64,000 nucleotides of DNA from Xestospongia muta (taxonomy: Eukaryota > Porifera > Demospongiae > Haplosclerida > Petrosiidae). Of this stretch, positions 1-13,001 are shown one piece after another. Position 1 is the first letter of the stretch; every line of letters begins with the position of its first letter. The notes under the pieces are model-generated. The model saw nothing but the letters and a program-made list of their open reading frames with translations. It did not search any database and was not told the origin of the DNA. The DNA is taken from positions 19,573,745-19,637,744 of the forward strand of contig OY848917.1 in assembly GCA_963693285.1 (NCBI GenBank). The letters run 5' to 3'. The translations under genes and the position numbers were made by a program.

Positions 1-39
1 ATATGTTATTTTAACACCAATTTGTACTTTACACAGGTC

Positions 40-154
40 GATTACTATGGAATCTAGAATTCATATGAATTACTCACTGTATAATTTGTTTGCATATAAA
101 GTACAACATACCAACAGTGAGTAATTCACAAGAATTCTATATTCCATAGTAATC
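40..154. repeat. Hairpin MITE-like inverted repeat, copy 1
   Basis: Arms of about 41 bp (40-80 and 114-154) are near-perfect inverted complements around a 33 bp loop. The outer end reads GATTACTATGGAAT and its complement. There is no coding capacity. It resembles a short non-autonomous DNA element. An identical structure occurs at 11100-11214. Confidence 0.75.
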
Positions 155-360
155 CATTCATGTCAGGTACAATTAGTTGTTAAAATGACATATTAATATT
201 TAATGAAGACAAACTAAAATGCTGACCATGGGTTTGTCAATCACTACAGAATTTATATAAGACATCTTTCATGTCCATTTGCATCGATCAACAGATTGAA
301 AGTCACTTGTTGAGCCACAGGAATCATTTTTTATTAAACCATCCATATCTATCAATCATC

Positions 361-470
361 TTGTGGATAGATGGAATGGAGAAATATAGATGAATAGATA
401 ATTGAATTGATGGATTGGTGGAAAAATGAATGAATGGATAGATAGATTAATAAATAAAAGATGATTAGTG
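361..470. repeat. Degenerate GATA/ATGG simple repeat
   Basis: Run of imperfect GATAGATGGA/AATGAATGGA units. The counterpart at about 11420-11520 differs by small indels, as expected for a microsatellite. Confidence 0.6.
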
Positions 471-1564
471 ATAGGAATGGTACAATAATGGCAATTTTAA
501 TAATCAGTGCACCTCCACTGATAACGAATTGAACAGTTTATATATCACCTACTCTCACATATTCTTATATATCAGTATATAGGTATTATATACAATTAGT
601 ATACTATAAAGACATTGTAGCTCTTGTTTATAATACCTATATATAGTACAGTTGAAATTGTTGCTGGCATTGTTAAAGATATAGCAATGTTAACCTTTAA
701 AAATTAATGTTGTATAGTTAACACTGTTCACATTTCAAAATTTTTATTAGTATATGCATAAAAAAACAAACGGTACTGCCTAGTATAATAATCACTAATT
801 TACTAATTTTATGATTTTCCTCTAACTACATAATATTATATATAATGTATATCAACTGCACTAAGTTATATTTCCCAGTATATTATGACACTACTATACT
901 AATAGATGGTAACTTGATGTATTGGTACATTGATCAATTCATCACAAATTGCTTAATTAATGAACTATGTTGTCATAACTTTTACTGGTCCTTAAATTAA
1001 CATTGTATTTGAGATAGATATTTTGATTCTGTATTATATATTATGTGTAACATTAGTCCTTTGATCTTATATAAGATTCATTTGACAATAGTTATTAATA
1101 CTAAACACTAAATAGATAATTAAGTAATTAACTTTACTTGAGGTCATTAGGTACATTTTCTGCATACTTACACTATACATAATTATTACATATAAACGTC
1201 AGCCAAATATATATATGTGAAACAACATTGTAACATAGTTATTCTATAATAGACCAATATTTAAAAAAGAATCTTAATTACTAAGACACAGAACAGCTAT
1301 ACTTACATACAATCTTAGCTACAGTCACATGTTAACTAATCACCTGTGTGATATTTTTAGCAAATACGTATGTTAAGCACCTGCAACTGAATTTTAACCA
1401 ACTACTGTTTTATTCTTTAGAATGTCCTTATACAGTGTTTAGCCCCTTCAATTACGACTGTTTATATATAAGTAGTCTAAGTACATATCACAATCCACAA
1501 TTTTTTATTATTATATTTATTAGTAATTATAATATTAATTAATTTTATTATTATAATATTAATT

Positions 1565-1795
1565 AATGTAGGGTGTCCCTTGTGGCTTAGCCTGGGGTAA
1601 ACTGTTTACACTGTAAAATAAACCCGGGCAACCTTTTAGCCTAGTATTTGACATAGAAAAATATATGAGTTAAAGTTAACTCATATTTTTAAATTTTAGC
1701 CCAGGCTAAAAAAGTCAGTGTAAATGACACGTCAGAAACTAACCCAGGCTAGTATTAACCTGGGTTAATTGGTCTAGTGTAAACACAGTATTAGT
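1565..1795. repeat. Imperfect palindromic repeat element, copy 1
   Basis: The segment has repeated inverted motifs (AGCCTGGG/CCCAGGCT, TTTACACT/AGTGTAAA) and a central palindrome ATATGAGTTA...TTAACTCATAT. It is preceded by a duplicated TAATATTAATTAAT motif that could be a target-site duplication. Nothing in it looks coding. It is probably a non-autonomous DNA element. The duplicate lies at 12540-12775. Confidence 0.5.
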
Positions 1796-1987
1796 TTATA
1801 CTTCATCTGTTTGTTTTGTTTATAGGACAATATCGGTTGTCATTATTATCAAATTAAGCATAAGTTGGTACAGGTGTCCCATTGGCACAAGTGTCAAAAT
1901 TTATAATATTTTAGAAATTACATTTTCTAAACAAAATAGGTAAGACTACAATATATAGGTCTAGGCTATAGCTCTGGTATATAACAA

Positions 1988-4900
1988 TCAATAATAAATG
2001 TCACTGACAAACTGAACATTTAATTCATCCTCTGAATTACCAGAGAGTCTAGCCAAGGTCGCTTCAATCTGGAAATTAAAAACAATGTTAGAAATTTGCT
2101 AAAAATAATTAGGACTCACTTTCAATATTGATGACTTCAATTGAATTATTTCATCGCATTTTTGTAAGTATGTTTCCTGTGTACATAATGCTATCTGTCC
2201 ACCTGATGTTGTTTCTTCAGCTTTCTTGTCTCTTACCATTTCTATAAACTAAAAGAGAAATTATGTAATATTTTATGTGACTATTTATGTCATTATACCT
2301 TTGGCAAGTTAAAACCAACTAGTAAAACTGTAGCAGTCAAAGCTACAGGGCATGCAATGAATAAAATGTAATATTCAAGACTTATTGATGAGGTAGCAAA
2401 AACAATTATAAATAATAAAAACATAAGAATAAGAAATGTTTGTATAGCAATTATGTAACTAGATTGTTCTCCCTCCCTCTTGAAGTAAGAAATGATTTTA
2501 CGGTTGTTCAGTGCCAATACTAGTATTGCAATGAACAATAATACTATATATGTATCAATTAGAATAAACCATAATATCTTGAATTTACAATAATATTCAA
2601 TTTTCTTTGATTCTTGGACATTCTATAAATAAAAAGTAAGACAAATATTTTAGTATTAAACTCACTGCATCTGGACAACCATCTTCAGTATTAAAAGATA
2701 GGACATAAAATGGTCTAAAAATTAACTTTATTATAATAACTATGATCACAGGAGATGTAATAATGACTATTGCTAACAACAACATCTGGTCTGAGAGATA
2801 TCTCTATTGAAAACAAAAGAAATGTAATAATTGTTATTAATATCATATGACTTTACAAAAAATAACAATGAGCAATTTAATCAGTTCTATTCTTACCCTG
2901 TTTTTATTTCTGGAGTTATGAAAAATGCGATATAATCGCCAATTTTTTACCAACATTGTAGAAAAAAACAATGCAAGAGATACATACCATATGGTATAAG
3001 CTACCTGCATGGAATACAAACAATTTGTAAACAATAGAACAATATTTAGTGTGTAATCCTTACATCACAGAGAGGACCCATGGTCTTTATATAATTTCCT
3101 TTGACTCCTAAATAATAAAGTACTACAATAAGCAAGCCACTTATAAACATCCCACAACATGACAAATTAAGAATAAGATTTAATTTTGGAGAGGTAGCTT
3201 TGATGTGCCTGCAGATATAAATGAATATAATATCTTATAGCTTCATAAGTTAAATAACTTATTCTCTCTCCATATAAATATAATAATTAACAGAACAAGA
3301 CTAGCAATAATACCAACAATACACCATATAGTCAATATGACCACTGTCACCACAAAACCAGTTGTTACAAATGAACAAGTGTAAGGGCTACCATCAGTAG
3401 GTAAGTATCCACCTATATAATAGAATATATAATATGCACTATACATACTATTAGCCATGGCTGCATGCAGTAATTTAGAAAAAGATAGGTTTATGATTGA
3501 AAGTAAAACAAACAAACAAACATATTTAAGCTGAAAAATAATAAAGATATTGTAAAGCTATTCGTGTAAATATAATATTGTATAAATTGTTAGTTTGTGT
3601 ATATCTAACATAAAGGCAGGGTATTAATGACATAAACAATTTAACAAATAATAAAGGAACATGCCAAATTGTATAAGTAAATAAAAAATTTATTAATTGT
3701 AGTGATGGTAGTCTCAACAGGCCTAAAGTATTAATGACAGTATAGACGTCCAACTTAATAGGTAAATTAACAAGGGCATGATGCTTAATTGTTGAAATAT
3801 AGCTGTAGCAGAATGTTGAAGTAAACTATTACTACATTTAATGACTTTTCAAAGTTTTCATTTGCTTAGCTTGTTTACATGTAATCAAGACAGAAATAGC
3901 TAATTCAATTGATGGAATGGTTGTTCAAGTAGGAACAGGAGTTTAAACCATGTCTTGTGGTAGAATAGAATAATGATCTCCTATATTTTCATGATATCTG
4001 TTTTATTTCATTTTATTACCATATGAAAATATAATAACAACTAATAAAATTAATTTAAAATGAACCAAAAATTAGAGACTACATGCAAAGTCTGTGAGAT
4101 CACTATTTTTTATTTGTTGAAACACTCAATCTAAAAATTGATACCTTATCATAACTTTATTTATATAACTTCTAAACCCTTATACATTTAGATTTGTCCA
4201 AGAGACTAATATAACAAGAACATTCTAATAAAGAGTGGCAACATATCATCAAAGAAACAATATTATTAGATTCACTGGTAATTGTTAACAAGTCCATGGA
4301 AATACTACAACCAATGTAAACCATCCATTTTCCAAATGTTGCAAAAGGGCTTTCTCTCCTGTGGTAAATTCTACATAGTTACATAGAAATTGCTACATAG
4401 TGACATAGGAAGTATATACATACATAGGAAGTACTGCATATTTTATAAGAATTATTGCATAGTTACATAGCAAGTATATACATACATAGGAACTGCTACA
4501 TATAATATAAGAAGAACTGCATAGTTAACATAGGAATTATACTGCATGGTTACATACATAGGAAGTATATAGCATGGTTACATAGATATGAATTATACCA
4601 TATAGTATATAGGAAGTGCTGCATAGTGACATAGGAAGTATATACATACATGTTAACTACTGCATAATATATAGGAAGTACTGCATAGTTATATTTTGCA
4701 TTGTGCTATGAGTAGCCTATAAATTTCATGATCACAACAAACCTTTCCATAAAACATTACAGCAGTCACTACTGTTTCTACAAATATTGTAGACTATTCC
4801 AGACTCTTGCAATAATTGGAAACTTTTCAAAATACATTCTTTCTTTCCTTTAACAAAATAACTTTAAAATGCTAAAATGAACAATTTACCAGTCAATTGT

Positions 4901-7698
4901 GTTATTAAGCCTTGACTAAAATTAACTCTGCTATCAGAATGAAGAAATGTTTTCAAACCCTATAATGTAAAGAGAGTAAATTATTGTCAAATAAAACTAA
5001 ATGATAAAAGTCAGACTACAAGACTCCAATACTTACAGCAAGTCCATTATAAGGACTAACTGAGGTTTCTAGACTATCTTGAAGAATTTGACCAAGACGT
5101 GGATGATACTGTGGATTATCAATAACTGAGAAGATGTCATCATTCAAAAATTCATTCTCAATTTTAGTAAGACTAGCATTCCATGTCAGAGCTAAAGCAG
5201 TAGTAGCATCATATGCATTTAATAACTTAGAATGAATAATAAGAGATAAATACTCCTCCATTGTCATATTAGCTGAGATATTTACTACCACATTATAGAA
5301 TATTTCACTCAGAACATCATCTACCTCCTGTAGATATTAAATGTCAATAAAGTAAATGAACAGATAGTGAACTAACAGTTTTCATATTAATGTTAAAAGG
5401 AAAGGTATCCACAAATAGTGTAGAGTTAATAGCTTCTAATATCTGTTCATTAGTACAGTTTGAGGTAGTGTCATTCCCTTCCAAGTACCACCATTTAGTG
5501 TTATATATACCAGGTAGTATCCAAACATGATCAGCAGTAGTCAGCTTGAGATGAAATGCCTACAATAAAACAAAACACGGTCATTTCTTAATTTTATGAT
5601 CACTCATGCAACTATTTAGATTTTACTACTTACAAGACAAAATGTAGCTCTAGCATGTGACTCTGCTAGAATAGGTACAAACACTCGGACATCATTGTGC
5701 TTAAAAATTATAGAAATTGAAAGATGTTATTGTTACATTATAATAAATCACATACTATTGCATTATTCAGTACTTTTTCAGGTGATGTTTTAAAAGAGCC
5801 TAGATCAAACACTGTTATGTTATTACTTTGTAAGAAATTTGATAAAAACTCAGCAACCTATACAATGTTACAAAATATTAATTGATGACCACATCATTAT
5901 ATATTACTGAGAATTAACTGAGAATGTATAATTTATGCATAAAATCTCCATTGAACACTTTAACAATAATTAATGCAATATGTAGTACTTACTGATACAT
6001 GGTATTCATCCTCTACTGAAAATATGCCCACTCTTCTCCAACTAAAATGTTCTAACAAGTCTTGTCTCACTTTATTTATAAAGTGATCATCAGGTACTGT
6101 AGTATAGAAATAAGGATATCTACTAGTGTCTTCAAGTGATGGATCAGTCACTGAATATGATATCTACATTTGTAAATAAGATTTTAATTTAAAGTAAATA
6201 ATTGTAGACATATATTTGTAAATATAACCTCAAACCTCATGATTATTTAGAATCTTTATTTAAATAAACTGTAGGTTATTTATGCAGCATATTAAAATTA
6301 ATTATTGCATTCTATAAAAAATTGTGTTGTTTTAATTATTAATTTATTTTATTATAGAATTGACAGTTCAAGTAGCCAATTGTGCAAACTATGAAGATAA
6401 ACTAAGATGGTGATCATGTATACTACAGAATATATATAACAAGACATCTTTCATATACATGTCCAGTTACATCAATCAACAAAACTCAATTGTTGAACCA
6501 CATGAAGTGTATAAACATGACCTTATAAGATAATTATAATAAGTTAGTGTTATATACCTGTAAAATGTTTAGTTTTCTACACACATAACTAACACTTTTA
6601 GCAACACTAGTATAATATGGTCCAATAAGTCCATGAAGAGGAAGTTTAGCATAGAGTGTCATTAGTATTATTTTATATGGTTCAACTAGATCCTATAGAG
6701 ATAAATACACAATATTTCAGATGTTGAATTGTACTATTAGTTTGTTTATGCTTATGATACATAAACATATATTATATATCTATTATCAATTTCTCTTTAT
6801 AGCTTTCAATGTTTATGTTATATATTCAACAACAAAAGTATGTATCATTACAACTCATATATTACTATACATTTATATACTGTATATACAATCTAATCCA
6901 GACTTCATACTTGTATAAGTTAGACAGTACTATTGCATTAATAAACATTGTAATATTATTAATCATTTGTGATCTGATTTGCAATAGTTACCACTTCTGT
7001 CAAAACATTTGTGACCAGATTTATAAAAAAGGGACCTCTATTAAAATACTTTAAAAACAGGGGTTTTTACATAATGTTATATCATAAACTGTATGTATAC
7101 AAAATTGTTTTTAGGTGTTTTAACAGTGGTCACTTTATAGAAATCTGGTCACAAATGTTTTGTCAGAAGTGGTCTCTCGTAGTAAATCAGGTCACATATC
7201 TATGTATATTTTTTGCTTAGACAATTTTGAACTTTCTTTGTTGATTACAATTCAGTGTTCAACAAAACCTCAGACAAACAAAATAGGCAGTACATAATTA
7301 CTTCATCAGCAGACTATTTGTCTGGCCATGATTAATAATCAATTTACTTGACCTGTTTATATTGTACATGTATTAATATGTTTACTTTGTTAAAACTAAT
7401 AATGTAATCTAACCTGTACAGGATCACTTAAGAATACAGGCAATAGCTCCAGTTTAAAACAGCTCAGTATGTTAGGATCCTGGTTGATCTTTTCTATAGC
7501 TAACTCCACTGCACTCAGTGATAGCATATCACACTCATTGAGATCTCTGTTTGAGTCTGGAGAACAAGGAAAGAACCCAAGGAAGTAAAGAGAATGTTTG
7601 ATATCTTCTGAAGTACAGTTATACAGAACACGTTGAAATATATAAGCCTTAAATTGTACTAACAGTACACACAAAGCAAAAAACGTCTTCATCTTCAT
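1988..7698 (-). CDS. Class C (metabotropic, GABA-B-like) GPCR, gene A
   Basis: Predicted ~828 aa receptor in 16 exons: 7414-7698, 6558-6692, 5993-6163, 5756-5857, 5634-5699, 5377-5559, 5037-5327, 4890-4959, 4743-4847, 3259-3412, 3064-3208, 2897-3004, 2666-2803, 2299-2622, 2120-2248, 1988-2068. All junctions have GT-AG ends and the frame stays open to a TGA. Exon 1 gives a signal peptide (MKMKTFFALCVLLVQ) and the start of a periplasmic-binding-like ligand domain (exons 1-8). Exon 9 is a short Cys-bearing linker. Exons 10-14 encode seven hydrophobic segments with the class C signature RHIKATSPKLN after TM1 and a TM3 region KNWRLYRIF like the GABA-B family. The tail is short. This family binds small ligands such as GABA or amino acids and signals through G proteins at the plasma membrane; the ligand here cannot be inferred. 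An alternative start lies two codons downstream. Confidence 0.88.
4370..4700. repeat. Intronic minisatellite in gene A
   Basis: Imperfect tandem units built on CATAGGAAGTA, TACATACATAGGAAG and GTACTGCATAG. It lies in the intron between exon 9 and the first transmembrane exon. Gene C keeps only part of it (about 14790-14990). Confidence 0.8.
6968..7196. repeat. MITE-like element with ~60 bp inverted ends, intron 1 of gene A
   Basis: Left arm 6968-7027 and right arm 7134-7196 are inverted complements with outer end TGTGATCTGATTT and inner block CACTTCTGTCAAAACATTT. There is no coding capacity. Related copies are at 17340-17570 and 22150-22400. Half copies are at 8021-8075, 10188-10235 and about 18395-18450. 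Confidence 0.7.
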
Positions 7699-7699
7699 C

Positions 7700-8890
7700 C
7701 GTGCTGAAGTAACTTACAGGGAGGAGCTTTTAAACAATGGTATTAAATTGAAATTTTATTTTATATCGATATCGCCCCGTCTTGAGTTGTTTGATGTTGT
7801 CAAATCATACTGAATAACAACATGGTCTTATAACGATTGTCCTGTAGCGATGTCGTCTATTTGCGAATGACAAATCATCCAATAGTCTATTGCCAATTAC
7901 TGCAAAATCATACAGTAGCAATGTGTCCTTCTTATGCATTGCCTAATATCGTCCTATAGAGTCCAGGTTGTAGTAGTAAAGTGTCTATTCGCAAATCGTC
8001 CAGAAACAACATAATATATGTGATCTGATTTGTAATAAAGGATAACTTCTGTCAAACATTTTGCAACCTGATGAAAGGGATTATATTAAAACACCTGAAA
8101 ACACAGAAACATTGTACACTGTCTTGCTTAGCATCCTGTATAACAATGATATCAATTGTATATATATTGCAATTAGCACAATCATCAATAAGACTTTTTT
8201 CAGTGACATCATGAAATTCGCCATTAGCCATTGTGACTTGATTGAAGGGAGAAAAACTGTTGGCGGAATATGAAACATAATATGAAATTTATTTACTATT
8301 ATTACGGAAGGGCTGGACTTGTCATATCTTAAGTTCTGAGCTAATACTTTTATTAACTCCAAAGTACAAAAGTATTTTTGTACAAAACAACCAAAATATT
8401 CATATAAAAATAAAGTAATTCATATAAATTAAAGATAAAGAAATAATGTAAAATGTGAAACAAACGTTACTATTGTTAACAGGATTGAAAATGAAATGAT
8501 TTTTGAGATAGTAGTAATGTGGAGCTTTGTATAGCTTTCAGGATCTGTAAAGTATAGTATAATAGAAAATATTATTGTATATCATATACAAAATACCACA
8601 TCCTCTTGTATATGAATTTATTTGAAGTATCCAATAGCTAATTAGTTATTCATAGTCACTTTATTGAAATTAACTTGAACCAGTTGGCCCTGTATCATGT
8701 TAACACATAAAGGAATAGTAACTATTGCTAATATATAATATATACCAATACATATATACTTTATACAATTATAATTGTGCTGCACTAAATTTACATAATA
8801 AACATTAATAACAACAATATTATGTAAAATTCTTAATACATTAAAATGACATAATCGATGTTCAAAATATTAAACATAGTGAGTGATTTA
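7700..8890. other. Intergenic, upstream of gene A
   Basis: No gene is supported here. Positions 7760-8010 carry a degenerate repeated motif around ATCGTCCTGTAGCAATGTCG that recurs just upstream of exon 1 of B (10580-10850) and C (18140-18390). It could belong to the receptor promoters or be an old low-copy repeat. A half MITE starts at 8021. Confidence 0.5.
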
Positions 8891-8891
8891 G

Positions 8892-10505
8892 TCAGTAGTT
8901 AGTACCAGTAATATCTAGAAATGAAACTATATTTTTAGTATCTGTATTATCAGAAAGTATAGCTAAGGTTGTCTCAATCTATAAAATAAAATAAAATAAA
9001 ATATCATGAGAAAAGTACTTATTTAAGTTCTTATCTTAAATCTGTGTGTAATAAAAACCTCACTTTCAATATTGATGACTTCAATTGAATTATTTCATCA
9101 TATTTTTATAAGTATGTTTCCTGTGTACATAATACTATCTGTCCACCTGATGTTGTTTTTTCAGCTTTCTTGTCTTTTACCATTTCTATAAACTAAAAGA
9201 GAAATTATGTAATATTTTATGTGACTATTTATGTCATTATACCTTTGGCAAGTTAAAACCAACTAGTAAAACTGTAGCAGTCAAAGCTACAGGGCATGTA
9301 GTGAATAAAATGTAATATTCGAGACTTATTGATGAGGTAGCAAAAACATTTATAAATAATGAAAACATAAGAATAAGAAATGTTTGTATAGCAATTATGT
9401 AACTAGATTGTTCTCCCTCTCTCTTGAAGTAAGAAATGATTTTACAATTGTTCAGTGCCAATGCTAGTATTGCAATGAACAATAATACTATATATGTATT
9501 TGTAAATATAATCTTATTATTATTTAGACTGTTAATTTAAAGTAAACAGGAGGTCATTGAAGCACCATGTTAGCAAAATTAATAAAATTAGTTTTTAAAT
9601 CACAATAACAGTAAATTGTCAATATATAAACATGGTCTTATGATTATAATTAATTAGTGTTATATACCTGTAAAATGTTTAGTTTTCTACACACATAACT
9701 AACACTTTTAGCAACACTTGTATAATATGGTCCAATAAGTCCATGAACAGGATGTTTAGTGTACAGTTTCTTTAGTATTATTTGATATGGTTCAACTAGA
9801 TCCTATAAAGATAAATACACAAGTTGTCAATAAATATATAACAAGTCAATGTATTATGTATACAGACTGAAGTTGTTTATTAAATTCCCTTTTTCCAAAA
9901 GATATGTTCATTTCATTAGTAAGTAGCACTTGTTTATAAAACACACAATTGTTGAATTATATTATTAGTTAGTTTACTTTTATGATACATGAACATATTG
10001 TATATCTATTATCAGTTTCTCTTTAAAGCTTTCAATGTTTATGTTATATATTCAACAACAAAAGTATGTATCATTACAACTCATATATTACTATACATTT
10101 ATATTGCATACAATTTATATCTAGACATCATACTTGTATAAGCTAGACAACACTACTATATTACTAAACTTTGCAATATAATCATATGTGATCTCATTAG
10201 CAATAAGGTATCACTTCTGTCAAAACATTTGTGACCTAATAATGTAATCTAACCTGTACAGGATCACTTAAGAATACAGGCAATAGTTCCAGTTTAAAAC
10301 AGCTCAGTATGTTAGGATCCTGGTTGATCTTGTCTATAGCTAACTCCACTGCACTCATAGTTAACATATCACACTCATTGAGATCTCTGTTTGAGTCTGG
10401 AGAACAAGGAAAAAACCCAAGGAAGTAAAGAGAATGTTTAATATCTTCTGAAGTACAGTCACGTTGAAATATGCAGGCCTTAAATTGTAGTAACAGTACA
10501 CACAA
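8892..10505 (-). pseudogene. Class C GPCR pseudogene B (start lost, middle deleted)
   Basis: Exon 1 homology (about 10252-10505) and exon 2 (about 9670-9805) are followed directly by the TM5-7 exon (9243-9497) and the two C-terminal exons, ending at 8892. Exons 3 to 13, covering most of the ligand domain and TM1-TM4, are missing. The junction near 9497 joins the TM exon to sequence that belongs to the intron between exons 3 and 2. The start codon is changed: where gene A reads ATG, B reads ACG. Exon 1 also lacks nine bases, which removes three residues in frame. The remaining exons are otherwise open, so the loss is recent. No functional receptor can be made. Confidence 0.88.
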
Positions 10506-11099
10506 AGCAAAAAACGTCTTCGTCTTAATCCGTGCTTAAGTAACTTACAGGGAGGAGTTTTTAAACAATGGCACTAAATTGAAATTTTATTTTGTATCGA
10601 TATCATCCTGTTCTGAGCTGGTTGATGTTGCCAAATCGTACTGTAATAATGTGATATTATTACGATTATCCTGTAGCAATGTCGTCTATTGCAAATGGCA
10701 AATAGTCCAATAGTCTATTACTCTTCAATGTAAAATCGTTCTGTAGCAATTGGCCATATATATGGATTGCTAAATCGTCCTGTAGTGTCCAGGCTGTATA
10801 GTAATGTGGTCTATTTCCAAATCGTCCTGAAGGAACATAATATATGTGACCCTAATATGTATTTGTAAATATAATCTCATGATTATTTAGAATGTAAATT
10901 TAAAGTAAACAGGTCATTTACATAGCATGTTAGCAAAATCCATAAAATTAGTTGTTACATTGTAGAAAAAATTGTGTTGTTTAATTATTAAGTAATTTTG
11001 TAATAGAATTGATACTTGATGTAGCCAATTATACAAGCTATGAATTCACAGTAAAAATTAATATGTTATTTTAACACCAATTTGTACTTTACACAGGTC

Positions 11100-11214
11100 G
11101 ATTACTATGGAATCTAGAATTCATATGAATTACTCACTGTATAATTTGTTGGCATATAAAGTACAACATACCAACAGTGAGTAATTCACAAGAACTCTAT
11201 ATTCCATAGTAATC
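11100..11214. repeat. Hairpin MITE-like inverted repeat, copy 2
   Basis: Duplicate of the 40-154 hairpin with two or three base differences, carried by the segmental duplication. It lies between pseudogene B and receptor gene C. Confidence 0.75.
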
Positions 11215-12539
11215 CATTCATGTCAGGTACAATTAGTTGTCAAAATGACATATTAATATTTAATGAAGACAAACTAAAATGCTGACCATGGGTTTGTCAA
11301 TCACTACAGAATTTATATAAGACACCTTTCATGTCCATTTGCATCGATCAACAGATTGAAAGTCACTTATTGAGCCACAGGATTCACTTTTTATTAAACC
11401 ATCCATATCCATCTATCATCTTATAGATAAATAGATGGAATGGAGAAATATAGATGAATAGATAATTGAATTGATGGATTTGTGGAAAGATGGATGAATG
11501 GATAGATTAATAAATAAAAGATGATTGGTTATAGGAATTATACAATAATAGCAATTTTAATAATCAGTGCACCTCCACTGATAATGAATTGAACAGTTTA
11601 TATATCACCTACTCTCACATATTCTTATATATCAGTATATAGGTATTATATACAATTAGTATACTACAAAGACATTGTAGCTCTTGTTTATAATAGCTAT
11701 ATATAGTACAATTGAAATTGTTGCTGGTATTGTTAAAGATATAGCAATGTTAACCTTTAAAAATTAATGTTTATAGTTAACACTGTTCACACTTCAAAAT
11801 TTTTATTAGTATATGCATAAAAAAACAAATGGTACTGCCTAGTATAATAATCACTAATTTACTAATTTTATGATTTTCCTCTAACTATATAATATTATGT
11901 ATAATGTATATCAACTGCACTATGTTGTCATAATTTTTACTGGCCATTAAATCAACATTGTATTTGAGATAGATATCTTGAATCTGTATTTTATATGTAT
12001 ATTATGTGTAACATTAGATACATCAGTCCTTCGATCTTATATAAGATTCATTTGACAATAGTTATTAATACTAAACACTAAATTGATAATTAAGTAATTA
12101 ACTCTACTTGAGGTCATTAGGTACATTTCTGCATACTTAAATATACATAATTAACGTATAAACGTCAGCCAAATATATATATATGTGAAACAACATTGTA
12201 ACATAGTTATTCTATAATAGACCAATATTTAAAAAAGAATCTTAATTACTAAGACACAGAACAGCTATACTTACATACAATCTTAACTACAGTCACATGT
12301 TAACTAATCACTGGTGTGATATTTTGAGTGAATACTAATGTTAAGCACCTGCAACTGAATTTTAACCAAGCACTGTTTTATTCTTTAGAATATCCTTGTA
12401 CAGTGTTTAGCCCCTTCAATTACGACTGTTTACACATAAGTAGTCTAAGTACATATCACAATCCACAATTTTTTATTATTATATTTATTAGTAATTATAA
12501 TATTAATTAATTTTATTATTATAATATTAATTAATGTAG

Positions 12540-12775
12540 GGTGTCCCTTGTGGCTTAGCCTGGGGTAAACTGTTTACACTGTAAAATAAACCCGGGCAAC
12601 CTTTTAGCCTAGTATTTGACATAGAAAAATATATGAGTTAAAGTTAACTCATATATTTTTAAATTTTAGCCCAGGCTAAAAAAGTCAGTGTAAATGACAC
12701 GTCAGAAACTAACCCAGGCTAGTATTAACCTGGGTTAATTGGTCTAGTGTAAACACAGTATTAGTTTATACTTCA
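12540..12775. repeat. Imperfect palindromic repeat element, copy 2
   Basis: Duplicate of 1565-1795 in unit 2, located just downstream of the 3' end of receptor gene C. Same inverted AGCCTGGG and TTTACACT motifs. Confidence 0.5.
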
Positions 12776-13001
12776 TCTGTTTGTTTTGTTTGTAGGACAA
12801 TATCAGTTGTCATTATTATAAAATTAAGCATAAGTTGGTACAGGTTTCCCATTGGTACAAGTGTCAAAATTTATAATATTTTAGAAATTACATTTTCTAA
12901 ACAAAATAGGTAAGACTACAATATATAGGTCTAGGCTATAGCTCTGGTATATAACAATTAATAATATATGTCACTGACAAACTAAATGTTTAATTCATTC
13001 T

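Larger units (their letters stand above)
1..9497. repeat. Segmental tandem duplication, unit 1
   Basis: This stretch is nearly identical to 11061-19560, including introns, intergenic DNA and small inverted-repeat elements. Position 1 matches 11061, and the stretch at 7396-8990 matches at a constant offset of 10,376 bp. It contains receptor gene A plus the 3' exons of pseudogene B. The match ends near 9497, where copy B jumps into sequence that lies between exons 3 and 2 in the sister gene. Positions 1-1990 match the region upstream of B, which implies that another receptor copy lies to the left of the window. Confidence 0.9.
10506..13001. other. Intergenic between B and C
   Basis: Contains the upstream degenerate repeat of B (10580-10850), a stretch like the exon 3-2 intron (10855-11040), the hairpin element 11100-11214 and the palindromic element 12540-12775. 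No coding sequence was found. Confidence 0.6.

Noticed and set aside
4370..4700. Regularly spaced repeats that could suggest a CRISPR array
   Set aside because: The units are short, irregular and without unique spacers, in a eukaryotic intron. This is a minisatellite.
6721..7220. Plus-strand frames conserved at 17093-17426
   Set aside because: Low-complexity AT-rich translation rich in Tyr and Ile inside a receptor intron, overlapping a MITE-like element. Conserved only through duplication.
8061..8362. Overlapping open frames on both strands, conserved at 18437-18738
   Set aside because: The conservation only reflects the recent segmental duplication. The minus-strand frame has a hydrophobic stretch but no recognised features, and part of the region is a half MITE.
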